In this document: one piece after another, positions 44,075-53,236 of the stretch | Layout: each line of letters starts with the position of its first letter | Numbering within the stretch: position 1 is the first letter of the stretch | Assembly (NCBI RefSeq): GCF_006715485.1 | Contig: NZ_VFNH01000003.1 | Location: forward strand, 744,001-808,000 | DNA: 64,000 nucleotides | Direction: 5' to 3' | Source: Herbaspirillum sp. SJZ107 | Lineage (GTDB): Bacteria; Pseudomonadota; Gammaproteobacteria; Burkholderiales; Burkholderiaceae_D | Notes under the pieces: model-generated | What the model saw: the letters and a program-made list of their open reading frames with translations, nothing else | Told to the model about the DNA's origin: nothing | Databases searched by the model: none | Made by a program: the position numbers and the translations under genes

Positions 44075-44593
44075 TCAGCCGTCCTGATGGGGCGGCAGCA
44101 GCGCCAGCCCGTGCGCCACCTCATGGCGTGCGGCGCGGATCGCCGGCACCAGTGCGGCCAGCAGGCAGGCCGCCGCTAGCGCCACCAGCGCCGCCAGCGG
44201 CAGCAAGGCGCCGGATGCGGGCAGCGGCGCCGCCTGCCCCGGCAGCAGATGCGGCGGGCCGACGCTGCGCCCGCTACCCCAGGCCGCGATGGCGCCGAGC
44301 GCCAGTCCCGGCAACGCGCCGCCACAAGTTATCCACAGCGCTTCCAGCTCCAGCATCCACACCAGGGCCGGTCCCGACATGCCGAGCGCACGCAGCGTTG
44401 CCAGTTCGCGCCGTCGTGCCAGCGTCTGCAGTGCCATGTGGGCGGCGCTGGCACAGGCGGCCAGGGACAGCGCATGCAACCATCCGGCACCGAGCTCGAG
44501 CATGCAGGCGGCGGCGCCGATCGCCGATAGCGCGGCCCAGGCGCGCAGCCAGCCGCGGCGCACCGTGCACAATGCCAGGCGCGCCGGCGTCAC
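44075..44593 (-). CDS. Minimal FtsX-type ABC permease
   Basis: A 172-residue protein that corresponds only to the C-terminal part of a MacB/LolC-type permease. Seen: hydrophobic segments near residues 15-40, 70-95 and 125-150, with LARRRELATLRALGMSG near 55, the FtsX-type coupling loop, and AALVPAIRAARHEVAHGLA at the end. The N-terminal helix and periplasmic domain of full permeases (usually 370 residues or more) are absent. GTG at 44593 overlaps the ATPase stop by four bases. It may be a remnant or a reduced form. Confidence 0.65.
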   Translation of the reverse strand: MTPARLALCTVRRGWLRAWAALSAIGAAACMLELGAGWLHALSLAACASAAHMALQTLARRRELATLRALGMSGPALVWMLELEALWITCGGALPGLALGAIAAWGSGRSVGPPHLLPGQAAPLPASGALLPLAALVALAAACLLAALVPAIRAARHEVAHGLALLPPHQDG

Positions 44594-45351
44594 GCCTCCA
44601 CCCGCGCAGCGTGGAGGGATGCCGGGCGCGGATAGTGGCGCGGCAGGTCGGCCTGGCGCGCGCCGATCCGGCCATCGCTGAGCTGCAGCGTGCGCGAGGC
44701 GCGCACCAGCTGGCGCTGGTCGCGGGTGGTGATCACGAAGGCCGTGCCCTGCTCGCGCTGGCAGGCAGTCCACAGTTCCAGCACCATGCGCAGCGCGCTG
44801 CCGTCGAGGCGCGAGGTTGGTTCGTCGGCGACCACCAGGCGCGGCCGCGTGACCAGGGCACGCGCGATCGCCACCCGCTGGCATTGGCCCGGATCCAGGC
44901 GCGCCGGCCGGTGGTGCAGGTGCGACGCCAGGCCGACCCGGGCCAGCAGTTCGGTGGCCAGGGCCAGGGCATCGGCACGCTCCGCACGCGTCAGGCGGCG
45001 CTGCAGCAGCAGCGGCAGCAGGACGTTGTCGCGTGCCGTCAGGCCCGGTATCAATGTAAAACACTGGTAGACGGCGCCGATGAGGCGTGCGCGCAGGACG
45101 GCACGCTCGGCCGCGCCCAGCCCGGCGGCGTCGACCCCGTCGAGCAGCAGGCGGCCGCCGCTGGGTGGTTCGAGCAGGCCGATGATATTGGTCAGGGTGG
45201 TTTTACCGTGGCCGGATGGGCCGCACACGGCCACCATCTCGCCGGCGCCGACCTGCAGCTCGATGCCGCACAGCGCATGCACGTCAAATTCGCCATGACG
45301 GTAGTGCTTGTGGATGCCGGATAAGCTCAGCAGCGTCGACGCGCCGCCCAT
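44590..45351 (-). CDS. ABC transporter ATP-binding protein with degenerate motifs
   Basis: A 253-residue ATPase of the MacB/LolD type. Seen: Walker A GPSGHGKTTL near residue 44 (Lys present), Q-loop VYQCFTLIPGL near 92, Walker B RLVVADEPTSRLD near 170. Altered: the signature LSGGQ reads LDPGQ (LDPGQCQRVAIARAL near 147), and the switch His before the Asp reads Arg (VITTRDQRQ near 204). Both changes are in clear DNA codons. Start at 45351; the frame runs on to 45423. Paired with the minimal permease; catalysis may be impaired. Confidence 0.82.
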   Translation of the reverse strand: MGGASTLLSLSGIHKHYRHGEFDVHALCGIELQVGAGEMVAVCGPSGHGKTTLTNIIGLLEPPSGGRLLLDGVDAAGLGAAERAVLRARLIGAVYQCFTLIPGLTARDNVLLPLLLQRRLTRAERADALALATELLARVGLASHLHHRPARLDPGQCQRVAIARALVTRPRLVVADEPTSRLDGSALRMVLELWTACQREQGTAFVITTRDQRQLVRASRTLQLSDGRIGARQADLPRHYPRPASLHAARVEA

Positions 45352-45446
45352 CGCTTCGGTGTGCACGATCGCCTCGCCGGATGCAGGAAAGACCTTCAGT
45401 AGACCCGGTTTGCCGTGGCGCACGGTTGAGCATGCTCAACGGCAAC

Positions 45447-45920
45447 TTATACGATAATGCGTGTCTCGAACTTGCTACGGAAGGTCGAGAAATACGCCTT
45501 CACGTTACGCACGTTGCTGTGGGTGGTAAATAAACGGTGCGCCAGCGCGTGGTAGGCCGGCATGTCGGCCACCTGCACTACCAGCACGAAGTCGGGTCCG
45601 GGCGCAACGCGGTAGCACTGCAGCACGGCCGCCTCCAGCGCCACCACGTGTTCGAACTCTTCCATGCGATCGGCCGCCTGCACGTCCAGCGTGATCTCGA
45701 CGATGGCAGTCAGGCGCGCACCCACCTGTTCCGGTGTGACCAGCGCAACTTGCCGTTCGATAACACCGTTATCCATCAGCTGCTTGACGCGACGCAGGCA
45801 AGTGGGCGGCGACACGTGTACCAGGGCTGCCAACTCGGCATTGGTATGCGAGGCGTCAACCTGCAGGGCGTTGAGAATGCGACGATCGATTTCGTCCAAT
45901 GGGTAGGCGTCACTCGGCAT
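45447..45920 (-). CDS. Lrp/AsnC family transcriptional regulator
   Basis: A 157-residue Lrp-type protein. Seen: LDEIDRRILNALQVDASHTNAELAALVHVSP at residues 8-38 (in part), and the RAM domain with APGPDFVLVVQVADMPAYHAL near 105-125. It heads a minus-strand set with the ABC genes and is divergent from glmS. A twin TGAAA-N5-TTTCA element lies in the shared gap, suggesting autoregulation. Confidence 0.9.
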   Translation of the reverse strand: MPSDAYPLDEIDRRILNALQVDASHTNAELAALVHVSPPTCLRRVKQLMDNGVIERQVALVTPEQVGARLTAIVEITLDVQAADRMEEFEHVVALEAAVLQCYRVAPGPDFVLVVQVADMPAYHALAHRLFTTHSNVRNVKAYFSTFRSKFETRIIV

Positions 45921-45944
45921 TTTTATAAAAATAACTTCAAAAAA

Positions 45945-45988
45945 TGAAAGGAAATTTCATCGTTAGCATAGCATGAAATATTCTTTCA
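45945..45988. promoter_or_regulatory. Twin TGAAA-N5-TTTCA operator between the Lrp gene and glmS
   Basis: TGAAAGGAAATTTCA (45945-45959) and TGAAATATTCTTTCA (45974-45988) share TGAAA-N5-TTTCA with centres 29 bp apart, close to three helical turns. Further TTCA/TGAA half sites occur nearby (45936-45949, 46014-46018). This suits an Lrp-type octamer. Control of the Lrp gene, glmS or both is inferred. Confidence 0.62.
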
Positions 45989-46068
45989 AAATTCACTAAA
46001 GTACGACAGCTTATTTCATGGCAACTGTTCTACATTAGTGACATCAGACAACTTTTCGGAGATTTACC

Positions 46069-47898
46069 ATGTGCGGCATCGTCGGGGCAGTTGCCCAACG
46101 CAACATTACCCCCATCCTGATCGAAGGCTTGAAGCGCCTCGAATACCGCGGCTACGATTCCTGCGGCGTCGCCCTGCACGTGGATGGCCACCTCGCGCGC
46201 TCGCGCAGCACCTCGCGCGTGGCCGATCTCGAAACGCAAATCGCCGAAACCCATTTGCAAGGTTTTACGGGCATCGCCCACACGCGCTGGGCCACCCACG
46301 GCGCCCCGGCCACCCGCAACGCCCACCCGCACTTCTCGCCGAGCGAAGACAACGCCCGCATCGCGCTGGTCCACAATGGCATCATCGAAAACCACGACGA
46401 GCTGCGTGCCGAACTGACCGGCCTCGGCTACGTGTTCCAGAGCCAGACCGACACCGAAGTCATCGCCCACCTGGTCGACCACATGTACAGCGGCGATCTG
46501 TTCGAGACGGTGCAGCAGGCCGTAAAACGCCTGCATGGCGCCTACGCGATCGCCGTGTTCTGCCGCGAAGAACCGCACCGCGTGGTGGCCGCACGCCAGG
46601 GTTCGCCGCTGATCGTCGGCGTCGGCAAGGGCGAGAATTTCGTCGCCTCGGATGCGATGGCGCTGGCCGGCACCACCGACCAGATCATCTACCTGGAAGA
46701 AGGCGACGTGGTCGACCTGCAGCTGGCGAGATATTGGATCGTCGACGCCGAAGGCCGCCCGGCCGAACGCGAAGTGAAGACCGTGCATGCGCACACCGGC
46801 GCCGCCGAACTGGGCCCGTACCGCCACTACATGCAGAAGGAAATCTTTGAACAACCGCGCGTGGTCGGCGACACCCTGGAAGGCGTCACCGGCATCATGC
46901 CGGAACTGTTCGGCGACCAGGCCTATCGCGTATTCAAGGAAATCGACCGCGTGCTGATCCTGGCTTGCGGCACCAGCTATTACGCCGGCCTCACCGCCAA
47001 GTACTGGATCGAATCGGTGGCCAAGGTGCCGGTGAACGTCGAGATCGCCAGCGAATACCGCTATCGCGACAGCGTGCCGCACCCGTCGACCCTGGTGGTG
47101 ACGATCTCGCAATCGGGAGAGACGGCCGACACCCTGGCCGCACTGAAGCACGCGCGCAGCCTCGGCATGCAGCACACGCTGACCATCTGCAACGTCGCCA
47201 CCAGCGCCATGGTGCGCGAATGCAAGCTGGCCTACATCACCCGCGCCGGCGTCGAAGTCGGCGTCGCCTCGACCAAGGCGTTTACCACGCAGCTGGCCGC
47301 GCTGTTCCTGTTGACCCTGACGCTGGCGCAAGTCAACGGCCGCCTCGACGACGAGCAGGAAGCGAATTACCTGAAGCAGATGCGCCACCTGCCGGTTGCG
47401 CTGAGCGCGGTGTTGGCGCTGGAGCCGCAGATCATCGCCTGGGCCGAGGATTTCGCGCGCAAGGAAAACGCGCTGTTCCTGGGCCGCGGCATCCACTACC
47501 CGATCGCCCTCGAAGGCGCCCTGAAACTGAAGGAAATCTCGTACATCCACGCCGAAGCCTACCCGGCAGGCGAGCTGAAACACGGCCCGCTGGCGCTGGT
47601 GACCGAAGAGATGCCGGTGGTGACCATCGCCCCCAACGACGCACTGCTGGAAAAGCTGAAGTCGAACATGCAGGAAGTGCGCGCCCGCGGCGGCCAGCTG
47701 TACGTGTTTGCCGACGTCGACACCCACATCACCTCGAGCGACGGCCTGCATGTGATCCGCCTGCCGGAACACTACGGCCTGCTGTCGCCGATCCTGCACG
47801 TGGCGGCGCTGCAGCTGCTGGCGTATCACACGGCGCTGGCGCGCGGTACCGACGTCGACAAGCCGCGTAATCTGGCGAAGTCGGTGACGGTGGAATAA
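46069..47898 (+). CDS. glmS: Glutamine--fructose-6-phosphate aminotransferase (isomerizing)
   Basis: A 609-residue enzyme making glucosamine-6-phosphate, the first step of hexosamine synthesis. Seen: catalytic Cys2 in CGIVGAV, GIAHTRWATHG near residue 70, and two SIS domains with ILACGTSYYAGLTAKYW near 300 and the HGPLALVTEEMPVV region near 505. CGGAG precedes the ATG. No ribozyme-like leader is seen, as expected outside Firmicutes. Confidence 0.98.
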   Translation: MCGIVGAVAQRNITPILIEGLKRLEYRGYDSCGVALHVDGHLARSRSTSRVADLETQIAETHLQGFTGIAHTRWATHGAPATRNAHPHFSPSEDNARIALVHNGIIENHDELRAELTGLGYVFQSQTDTEVIAHLVDHMYSGDLFETVQQAVKRLHGAYAIAVFCREEPHRVVAARQGSPLIVGVGKGENFVASDAMALAGTTDQIIYLEEGDVVDLQLARYWIVDAEGRPAEREVKTVHAHTGAAELGPYRHYMQKEIFEQPRVVGDTLEGVTGIMPELFGDQAYRVFKEIDRVLILACGTSYYAGLTAKYWIESVAKVPVNVEIASEYRYRDSVPHPSTLVVTISQSGETADTLAALKHARSLGMQHTLTICNVATSAMVRECKLAYITRAGVEVGVASTKAFTTQLAALFLLTLTLAQVNGRLDDEQEANYLKQMRHLPVALSAVLALEPQIIAWAEDFARKENALFLGRGIHYPIALEGALKLKEISYIHAEAYPAGELKHGPLALVTEEMPVVTIAPNDALLEKLKSNMQEVRARGGQLYVFADVDTHITSSDGLHVIRLPEHYGLLSPILHVAALQLLAYHTALARGTDVDKPRNLAKSVTVE

Positions 47899-47985
47899 GT
47901 GTGCATCCCGGCGCTATAACGCTGCGGATGACGGACCCGGGTCACGTGGGCCGGTCGCCCGGCCGATGACTTTTAGCGTTTGCCG

Positions 47986-48984
47986 TTACCGGGTCAGTTT
48001 GACCAGCTGCTTGCCGAAGTTCTGCCCCTTCAGCAGGCCCAGGAATGCCGTGGGCGCGTTGGCCAGGTCTTGCGCGATCGTTTCGCGGTACTTGAGCTTG
48101 CCCGACGCGACGAGCGTGCCCAGTTCGTTCAAGCCCTGGGGCCAGAACTCCATGTGCTCGCCGACGATGAAGCCGCGCACGGTCAGGCGCATGACCAGCA
48201 CCGCGCTGAAATTATTCACTGGAACAGGCTCGCCGTCATACCCGGCGATCAGGCCGCAGACGGCGATCCGGCCGAACGGATTCATGCGCGCCAGCGAGGC
48301 GTCCAGCACCGCGCCGCCGACGTTTTCGAACACCGCGTCGATCCCGTCCGGCGTGGCCGCCGCCAGGTCGGCCGCCAGCTTGCCCGCCTTGTAGTCGACG
48401 CAGGCATCGAAGCCAAGCTCGTCGACCACGTAATCGCACTTTTCCTTGCCGCCCGCGATGCCGACCACGCGGCAGCCCTGCAGCTTGGCCAGCTGGCCGG
48501 CGGCGCTGCCGACCGCGCCGCTGGCGGCCGAGATCACCACGGTGTTGCCGGGTTGCGGGGCCATGATCTGGTTCAGGCCGTACCAGGCGGTCATGCCCGG
48601 CATGCCCACCACGCCGAGATAGGCTTGCAGCGGGACCTTGCCGGCATCGACCTTGCGCATGCCGCTGCCGTCCGACACGCCCATTTCGGTCCAGCCCAGG
48701 TTGGCGAAGACCTTGTCGCCGACGGCGAATGCCGGGTTCTTCGACGCCACCACTTCGCCCACCGTGCCGCCGGGCATGGTGGCATTCAGTTGCGCCGGCG
48801 GCATGTAGCTTTTGCCTTCGTTCATGAGTGAGCGCATGTATGGGTCGACCGTCAGGTACTCGTTGCGGACCAGCACCTCGCCGTCCTTCAGCGCGGGCAC
48901 CTCGACGGTTTCGAGTCGGAAATTCTCTAATGTGGCCTCGCCGGTGGGACGCGAGGCCAGCACGATGCGTTGGAACGTGGTCAT
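47986..48984 (-). CDS. NADP-dependent MDR oxidoreductase (CurA/leukotriene-B4-dehydrogenase type)
   Basis: A 332-residue zinc-independent medium-chain reductase. Seen: NEYLTVDPYMRSLM near residue 44, the NADP motif VVISAASGAVGSAAGQLAKLQG near 150, and FGRIAVCGLIAGYDGE near 245. Members reduce alpha,beta-unsaturated ketones such as curcumin or prostaglandin-like compounds. AGGAGGT is best spaced for the ATG at 48984, two codons after the first possible Met. Convergent with glmS, divergent from the histidine kinase. Confidence 0.9.
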   Translation of the reverse strand: MTTFQRIVLASRPTGEATLENFRLETVEVPALKDGEVLVRNEYLTVDPYMRSLMNEGKSYMPPAQLNATMPGGTVGEVVASKNPAFAVGDKVFANLGWTEMGVSDGSGMRKVDAGKVPLQAYLGVVGMPGMTAWYGLNQIMAPQPGNTVVISAASGAVGSAAGQLAKLQGCRVVGIAGGKEKCDYVVDELGFDACVDYKAGKLAADLAAATPDGIDAVFENVGGAVLDASLARMNPFGRIAVCGLIAGYDGEPVPVNNFSAVLVMRLTVRGFIVGEHMEFWPQGLNELGTLVASGKLKYRETIAQDLANAPTAFLGLLKGQNFGKQLVKLTR

Positions 48985-49148
48985 GTTCATACCTCCTGTA
49001 TGGGGACAAGTAACCGCAATACTAATGCGCCAATGATGTCGCCGCCTCGCACGCTTGACGGCGCCACCGCATGGAACGGGTTCTGGCGCAGAGGTCGGGT
49101 AGAATCACCGGTCATGACAGCGCCAGCCGGCGCCTCCTCTTGTCCACA

Positions 49149-51692
49149 ATGGCTTCTGCTCCTCTGTTCTCAGGTACGGACGAACTCGCTTCACGCATGG
49201 CCCACCATGACTGGGCCGCCTCCGTCCTCGGCGTGCCGGATGCCTGGCCGGCCGCCATCCGGACCGTGGTCCGCCTGATGCTCGACGCCAAGCATGCGAT
49301 GTTCGTGTTCTGGGGACCGCAACTCGGCCTGGTCTACAACCAGCCGTATGCGCAGTTCTTGCAGGACAAGCACCCGCGGGCGCTGGGCCGCCCTTTTCGC
49401 GATACCTGGCCGGAATTGTGGCCGCAGCTGGGGCCCCTGATCGAACGTGCGCTTGCCGGCGAGTCGATCTACATCGAGGACATGCCGCTGGTGATGTTCA
49501 GGAACGGCCGTCACGAGCAGACCTGGTTCACGTTTTCCTATTCGCCGATCTACGACGACGGCGGCGCCATCGTCGGCCTGTACGGCACCGGTACCGACAC
49601 CACGCGGCGGGTGACGACCGAGCGCCGCCTCGCCTTCCAGCTGCGCATGGCCGACCAGCTGCGTGGACTGGCCGATCCGCTCGAGGTCGCGCGGCGCGGC
49701 AGCCGCCTGCTCGGCGAAGAACTCGGGGTCGGCCGGGTGCTGTTCGGCGAAATCCTGGAAGACGGTGCCCATGGCATCTTTCACTCGAACCATACCGACG
49801 GTTCACTGGATGAATTGCATGGCATGTTCGACACGGACAACTTCGGCGCCAGCCTGTTCGCCACGCTGCGCAGCGGCCGCACCAGCGTGCACAAGGACAT
49901 CGATGCCGAACTCGGCACGACCGACCCGCAGGCAGCGCGCCAGTTCCGCGCCCTCGATACGCGGGCCGAGATCAGCGTGCCGGTGCTGCGCGAAGGCCGG
50001 TTGACCAGCATCCTGATCGTCAACGACCGCGCGCCGCGCATCTGGACGCCCTACGAAATCGAACTGGTGGAAGACATGGCGGAGCGCACCTGGAATGCGG
50101 TCGAGCGCGCCCGTGCCGAAGCCGCGCTGCACCAGGCCAACCACCGGCTGGAAGACCTGCTCAGCCAACGCACGGCCGAGCGCGACCGGCTCTGGGACAT
50201 GGCGCAGGAGATCCTGGCCATCGCCACCACCGAAGGCTATTTCCTCAACTGTAACCCGGCAATGACCGAGACCCTCGGCTGGACCGAACGCGAGTTGCAG
50301 GTGGTGCCGTTCGCGGGTTTTGCCCATCCCGATCAGATCGACGAACTGGCTGGCGTCATGGCGCAGCTGGCAGCCGGCAAGACCGTCACGCGCTACGAAA
50401 TCCGTACCCGGCACCGCGACGGCAGTTATCGCTGGCTGTCGTGGACGGTCGTGCCGCGCGCCAGGCTGCTGTACATGGCGGGACGCGACGTCACCGAGGA
50501 AAAGCAGGGCCAGGAAGCCTTGCGCCAGGCCGAGGACGCGCTGCGCCAGGCGCAAAAGATGGAAGCGATCGGGCAGCTCACCGGCGGCATCGCCCACGAT
50601 TTCAACAATATGCTGGGCACCATCGTCGGCAACATCGAGCTGGCCCGTTTCCACCTGAAGGCGGGCCGCGCCGACAACCTGTACCGCTACCTCGACGGCG
50701 CCTCGCAGTCGGCCAACCGGGCCGCGACGCTGACCCATCGCCTGCTGGCCTTCGCGCGCCGCCAGACCCTCGACCCCAAGCCGACCGACGTCAACCAGCT
50801 GGTGACCTCGATGAACGAAATGATCGCGCGGACGGTGGGGCCGGCGATCGCCATCGACCTGGAACTGGAAAGCGCATGGCGCGTCACGTCCTGCGACCCG
50901 AACCAGCTCGAGAATGCCCTGCTCAACCTGGCGATCAATGCGCGCGACGCCATGCCCGGCGGCGGCCGTCTCCTGATCAGCACCTGCGACCTCGGCCGCG
51001 AGTTGCCGCAACACCCGGCCGGCCTGGCCGCCGCCGAATTCATCCGCATCAGCGTCAGCGATACCGGCACCGGCATGGATGCCGATACCGCCGCCCGCGC
51101 CTTCGATCCTTTTTTCACGACCAAGCCGCTCGGCCAGGGCACCGGCCTGGGTTTGTCGATGGTGTTCGGCTTCGTCAGCCAGAGCAACGGCCACGTCAGC
51201 CTCGACTCGGCGCCGGGATGCGGTACCTCGGTGCATATCGACCTGGCGCGTTGTACCGATGCGCTGCCGGCGGCGCCGGACGCCGCGCCGGCGGCGGAGC
51301 CGTCCGGCACACCGCGCAGCATGACCATTCTGCTGGTCGACGACGAAGCCGCGCTGCGCCAGGTATTGGCCGAGGTGCTGCGCGGCGCCGGCCACACCGT
51401 GTTCGAAGCCGGCGATGCCGCCACCGCGCTGGCGAAACTGCGCCATATCGACCGGGTCGACCTGCTGGTGACGGATATCGGCTTGCCGGGCGGCGTGAAC
51501 GGGCGCCAGCTGGCCGACACCGTCCGCGGCGACAGCCCCGCGACCCGGGTGCTGCTGATCACCGGCTATGCCGAGTCGAGCGTGCTGGACAAGGGAGCGC
51601 CCGCACCGGACATGGGACTGCTCACCAAACCCTTTGCCCTCAAGGATTTCATGGCGCGGGTGGCCGCCATCGTCGCCGGCCTGCAGGACTGA
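49149..51692 (+). CDS. Hybrid sensor histidine kinase with PAS, GAF, PAS and receiver domains
   Basis: An 847-residue cytosolic kinase. Layout: PAS-type domain about residues 30-165, GAF-type about 170-320, PAS about 350-460, HisKA with phospho-acceptor His483 in GGIAHDFNNMLG, HATPase with NLAINARDAMPGGG, GTGMDADTAARAFDPFF and GQGTGLGLSMV near 605-685, then a receiver domain with Asp776 in LLVTDIGLPGG and the Lys in LLTKPF near 820. No membrane segment, so it senses something inside the cell or by way of its GAF/PAS ligands. No output partner is adjacent. The frame is open to 49071; start not certain. Confidence 0.9.
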   Translation: MASAPLFSGTDELASRMAHHDWAASVLGVPDAWPAAIRTVVRLMLDAKHAMFVFWGPQLGLVYNQPYAQFLQDKHPRALGRPFRDTWPELWPQLGPLIERALAGESIYIEDMPLVMFRNGRHEQTWFTFSYSPIYDDGGAIVGLYGTGTDTTRRVTTERRLAFQLRMADQLRGLADPLEVARRGSRLLGEELGVGRVLFGEILEDGAHGIFHSNHTDGSLDELHGMFDTDNFGASLFATLRSGRTSVHKDIDAELGTTDPQAARQFRALDTRAEISVPVLREGRLTSILIVNDRAPRIWTPYEIELVEDMAERTWNAVERARAEAALHQANHRLEDLLSQRTAERDRLWDMAQEILAIATTEGYFLNCNPAMTETLGWTERELQVVPFAGFAHPDQIDELAGVMAQLAAGKTVTRYEIRTRHRDGSYRWLSWTVVPRARLLYMAGRDVTEEKQGQEALRQAEDALRQAQKMEAIGQLTGGIAHDFNNMLGTIVGNIELARFHLKAGRADNLYRYLDGASQSANRAATLTHRLLAFARRQTLDPKPTDVNQLVTSMNEMIARTVGPAIAIDLELESAWRVTSCDPNQLENALLNLAINARDAMPGGGRLLISTCDLGRELPQHPAGLAAAEFIRISVSDTGTGMDADTAARAFDPFFTTKPLGQGTGLGLSMVFGFVSQSNGHVSLDSAPGCGTSVHIDLARCTDALPAAPDAAPAAEPSGTPRSMTILLVDDEAALRQVLAEVLRGAGHTVFEAGDAATALAKLRHIDRVDLLVTDIGLPGGVNGRQLADTVRGDSPATRVLLITGYAESSVLDKGAPAPDMGLLTKPFALKDFMARVAAIVAGLQD

Positions 51693-51704
51693 GCCAGTCC
51701 CTGG

Positions 51705-53132
51705 TCAGCCCTGGGTCTCCAGTGCAAAGCGCAGGCCGTAATTGTTCAAGGTCCCCGGCAACCGCCCCGGCACCATCTTCTGCCCCGACACCAGCGTCGG
51801 TTCGCGTCCGTCGATCAGGGCCGCCAGCAGCGCACTCGACAGCATCTGCACCAGATGCCGCGCCGGACACACCGCCGGCCCCGCGCTGAACGGCACCAGC
51901 GGCCATTCCTGGTCGCTGCGCGCATGCAGCCACAAGGCCGGCGTGAAGCGGTGCGCATACGCCAGGCGCTGGTCGTCGCGGTGGAAGAAGGGCGCGAACA
52001 CCAGCACGCCGGTGCGCGCCGGCATGGTGCCGCCTTCCCATTCGGTATCCCGGGTGGTCTGGCGCAGGATTGCCGGCGTGGTCGGCCACAGGCGTACCGC
52101 TTCCAGCAGCGTGGCGCGCAGGAAGGGTAAAAATTTGCGTTCGATGCCGGGTTTGGCGCAGATTTCGGCACGCGCTTCCTGCGCCTGTTCCGGATGGGTC
52201 GCCAGCAGCGCCAGCGCGCGGAAGGTGGCCATGCCGGCGGCGTCGAAGGCGAACAGCCATTGCGGCACCTGCTGCTCCGGTTTGGTGTCGGCGCTTTGTG
52301 GGGTGCGCGCGATGACGGCGGCCAGGCTGCCGGGTTCGGCGCGCTCGAGGTAGTGCTGAATACGGGCGAAGAAACGCGCCTGGGTTGCCTTCTTTTTCGG
52401 GTGCAGGAAGGCCCAGTTGGCCGCTTTGCGCAGGGCGACCGTCATGTCGTTGAGTTCCTGGTCGTCGCTGGCGCCGTCGCCGAACACCACGCGCCGCGCC
52501 AGGCGGTACCAGCCCTGGGCGAAGGCATCCCAGTCGAGTTCGCCTTTAGCGCGGGCCGCCGCCAGGATGCGTGCGGCTTCTTCGTCGACGATCGGCAGGA
52601 AGCGCTCGGCCATGTGGTGCACCGCCTGGTTCGATTCGAGCACGGCGTCGTTGAACTGGCGGCGCTCGGTGCGCAGCGTGCCTTGCGAGATCAGCACGCC
52701 TTCCGGCTCGAAGTGCGACAGCGCGGCGCGCTTTTCGCTGCTGGCCGGCGAAAACGGCTCCGGCGATTCGTTCAGGACGCGGTAGACGTGTTGCGGAGAC
52801 AGCACGACCGCCTGCTTGCGAATCGGCAGCGGCAGCATCAGCGGCCCCTGGCCGTACTTGTTGCGCAGCTTTTGCAGGCGCTGCACCGCGCGCGTATCGA
52901 GTTGCCATTGCTCGGCCAGCGCCACGGCGCCGGGGCGGCGGATGATCACGCCCTTGGCGAAGGTCGGCGCCAGCACGTCGACTGCCAGGGCCACGGTATC
53001 GAGCAGGCTGGCCTGCGGCAGGGTGTCAGGCGCTTGCGTGCGCGATGCCGCCACCATCCTGCCGAGCGCATAGCCGCCGAGCAGCCCCAGCGCACCGGCG
53101 GCCAGGGCCAGGTTTTCATTTCGTTTCGTCAT
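51705..53132 (-). CDS. Cytochrome P450 with an N-terminal membrane anchor
   Basis: A 475-residue P450. Seen: an N-terminal hydrophobic segment LALAAGALGLLGGYALGRMVA at residues 8-28 (unusual for bacterial P450s), I-helix AFDAAGMATFRALALL near 290, ExxR EAVRLWP near 344, and heme loop FSAGPAVCPAR with Cys422. The heme loop lacks the usual Arg and the Gly after Cys. Substrate unknown; redox partners are not nearby. Convergent with the histidine kinase (13 bases apart), and not co-transcribed with any obvious pathway. Confidence 0.85.
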   Translation of the reverse strand: MTKRNENLALAAGALGLLGGYALGRMVAASRTQAPDTLPQASLLDTVALAVDVLAPTFAKGVIIRRPGAVALAEQWQLDTRAVQRLQKLRNKYGQGPLMLPLPIRKQAVVLSPQHVYRVLNESPEPFSPASSEKRAALSHFEPEGVLISQGTLRTERRQFNDAVLESNQAVHHMAERFLPIVDEEAARILAAARAKGELDWDAFAQGWYRLARRVVFGDGASDDQELNDMTVALRKAANWAFLHPKKKATQARFFARIQHYLERAEPGSLAAVIARTPQSADTKPEQQVPQWLFAFDAAGMATFRALALLATHPEQAQEARAEICAKPGIERKFLPFLRATLLEAVRLWPTTPAILRQTTRDTEWEGGTMPARTGVLVFAPFFHRDDQRLAYAHRFTPALWLHARSDQEWPLVPFSAGPAVCPARHLVQMLSSALLAALIDGREPTLVSGQKMVPGRLPGTLNNYGLRFALETQG

Positions 53133-53236
53133 TGAGTACGCCTTCCTTGGTTGCAGATTGCATAACAGCGCTATCTGCCCCAGTGTGGCATAGCTCTCGC
53201 CTACCCGAATTCAATTGTGTGCGGGCAGGCTCTCTC

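Noticed and set aside
44326..44345. A TTATCCACA inside the permease gene as a functional DnaA site
   Set aside because: A single box inside a coding region without a partner; chance occurrence is plausible.
44594..45064. N-terminal extension of the minimal permease (open frame to 45064)
   Set aside because: It is antisense-like and overlaps the ATPase in another frame; composition is Arg/Pro/Gly noise.
46019..46068. glmS ribozyme or other leader RNA
   Set aside because: The leader is too short and has no ribozyme core; such ribozymes are known in Gram-positive glmS leaders.
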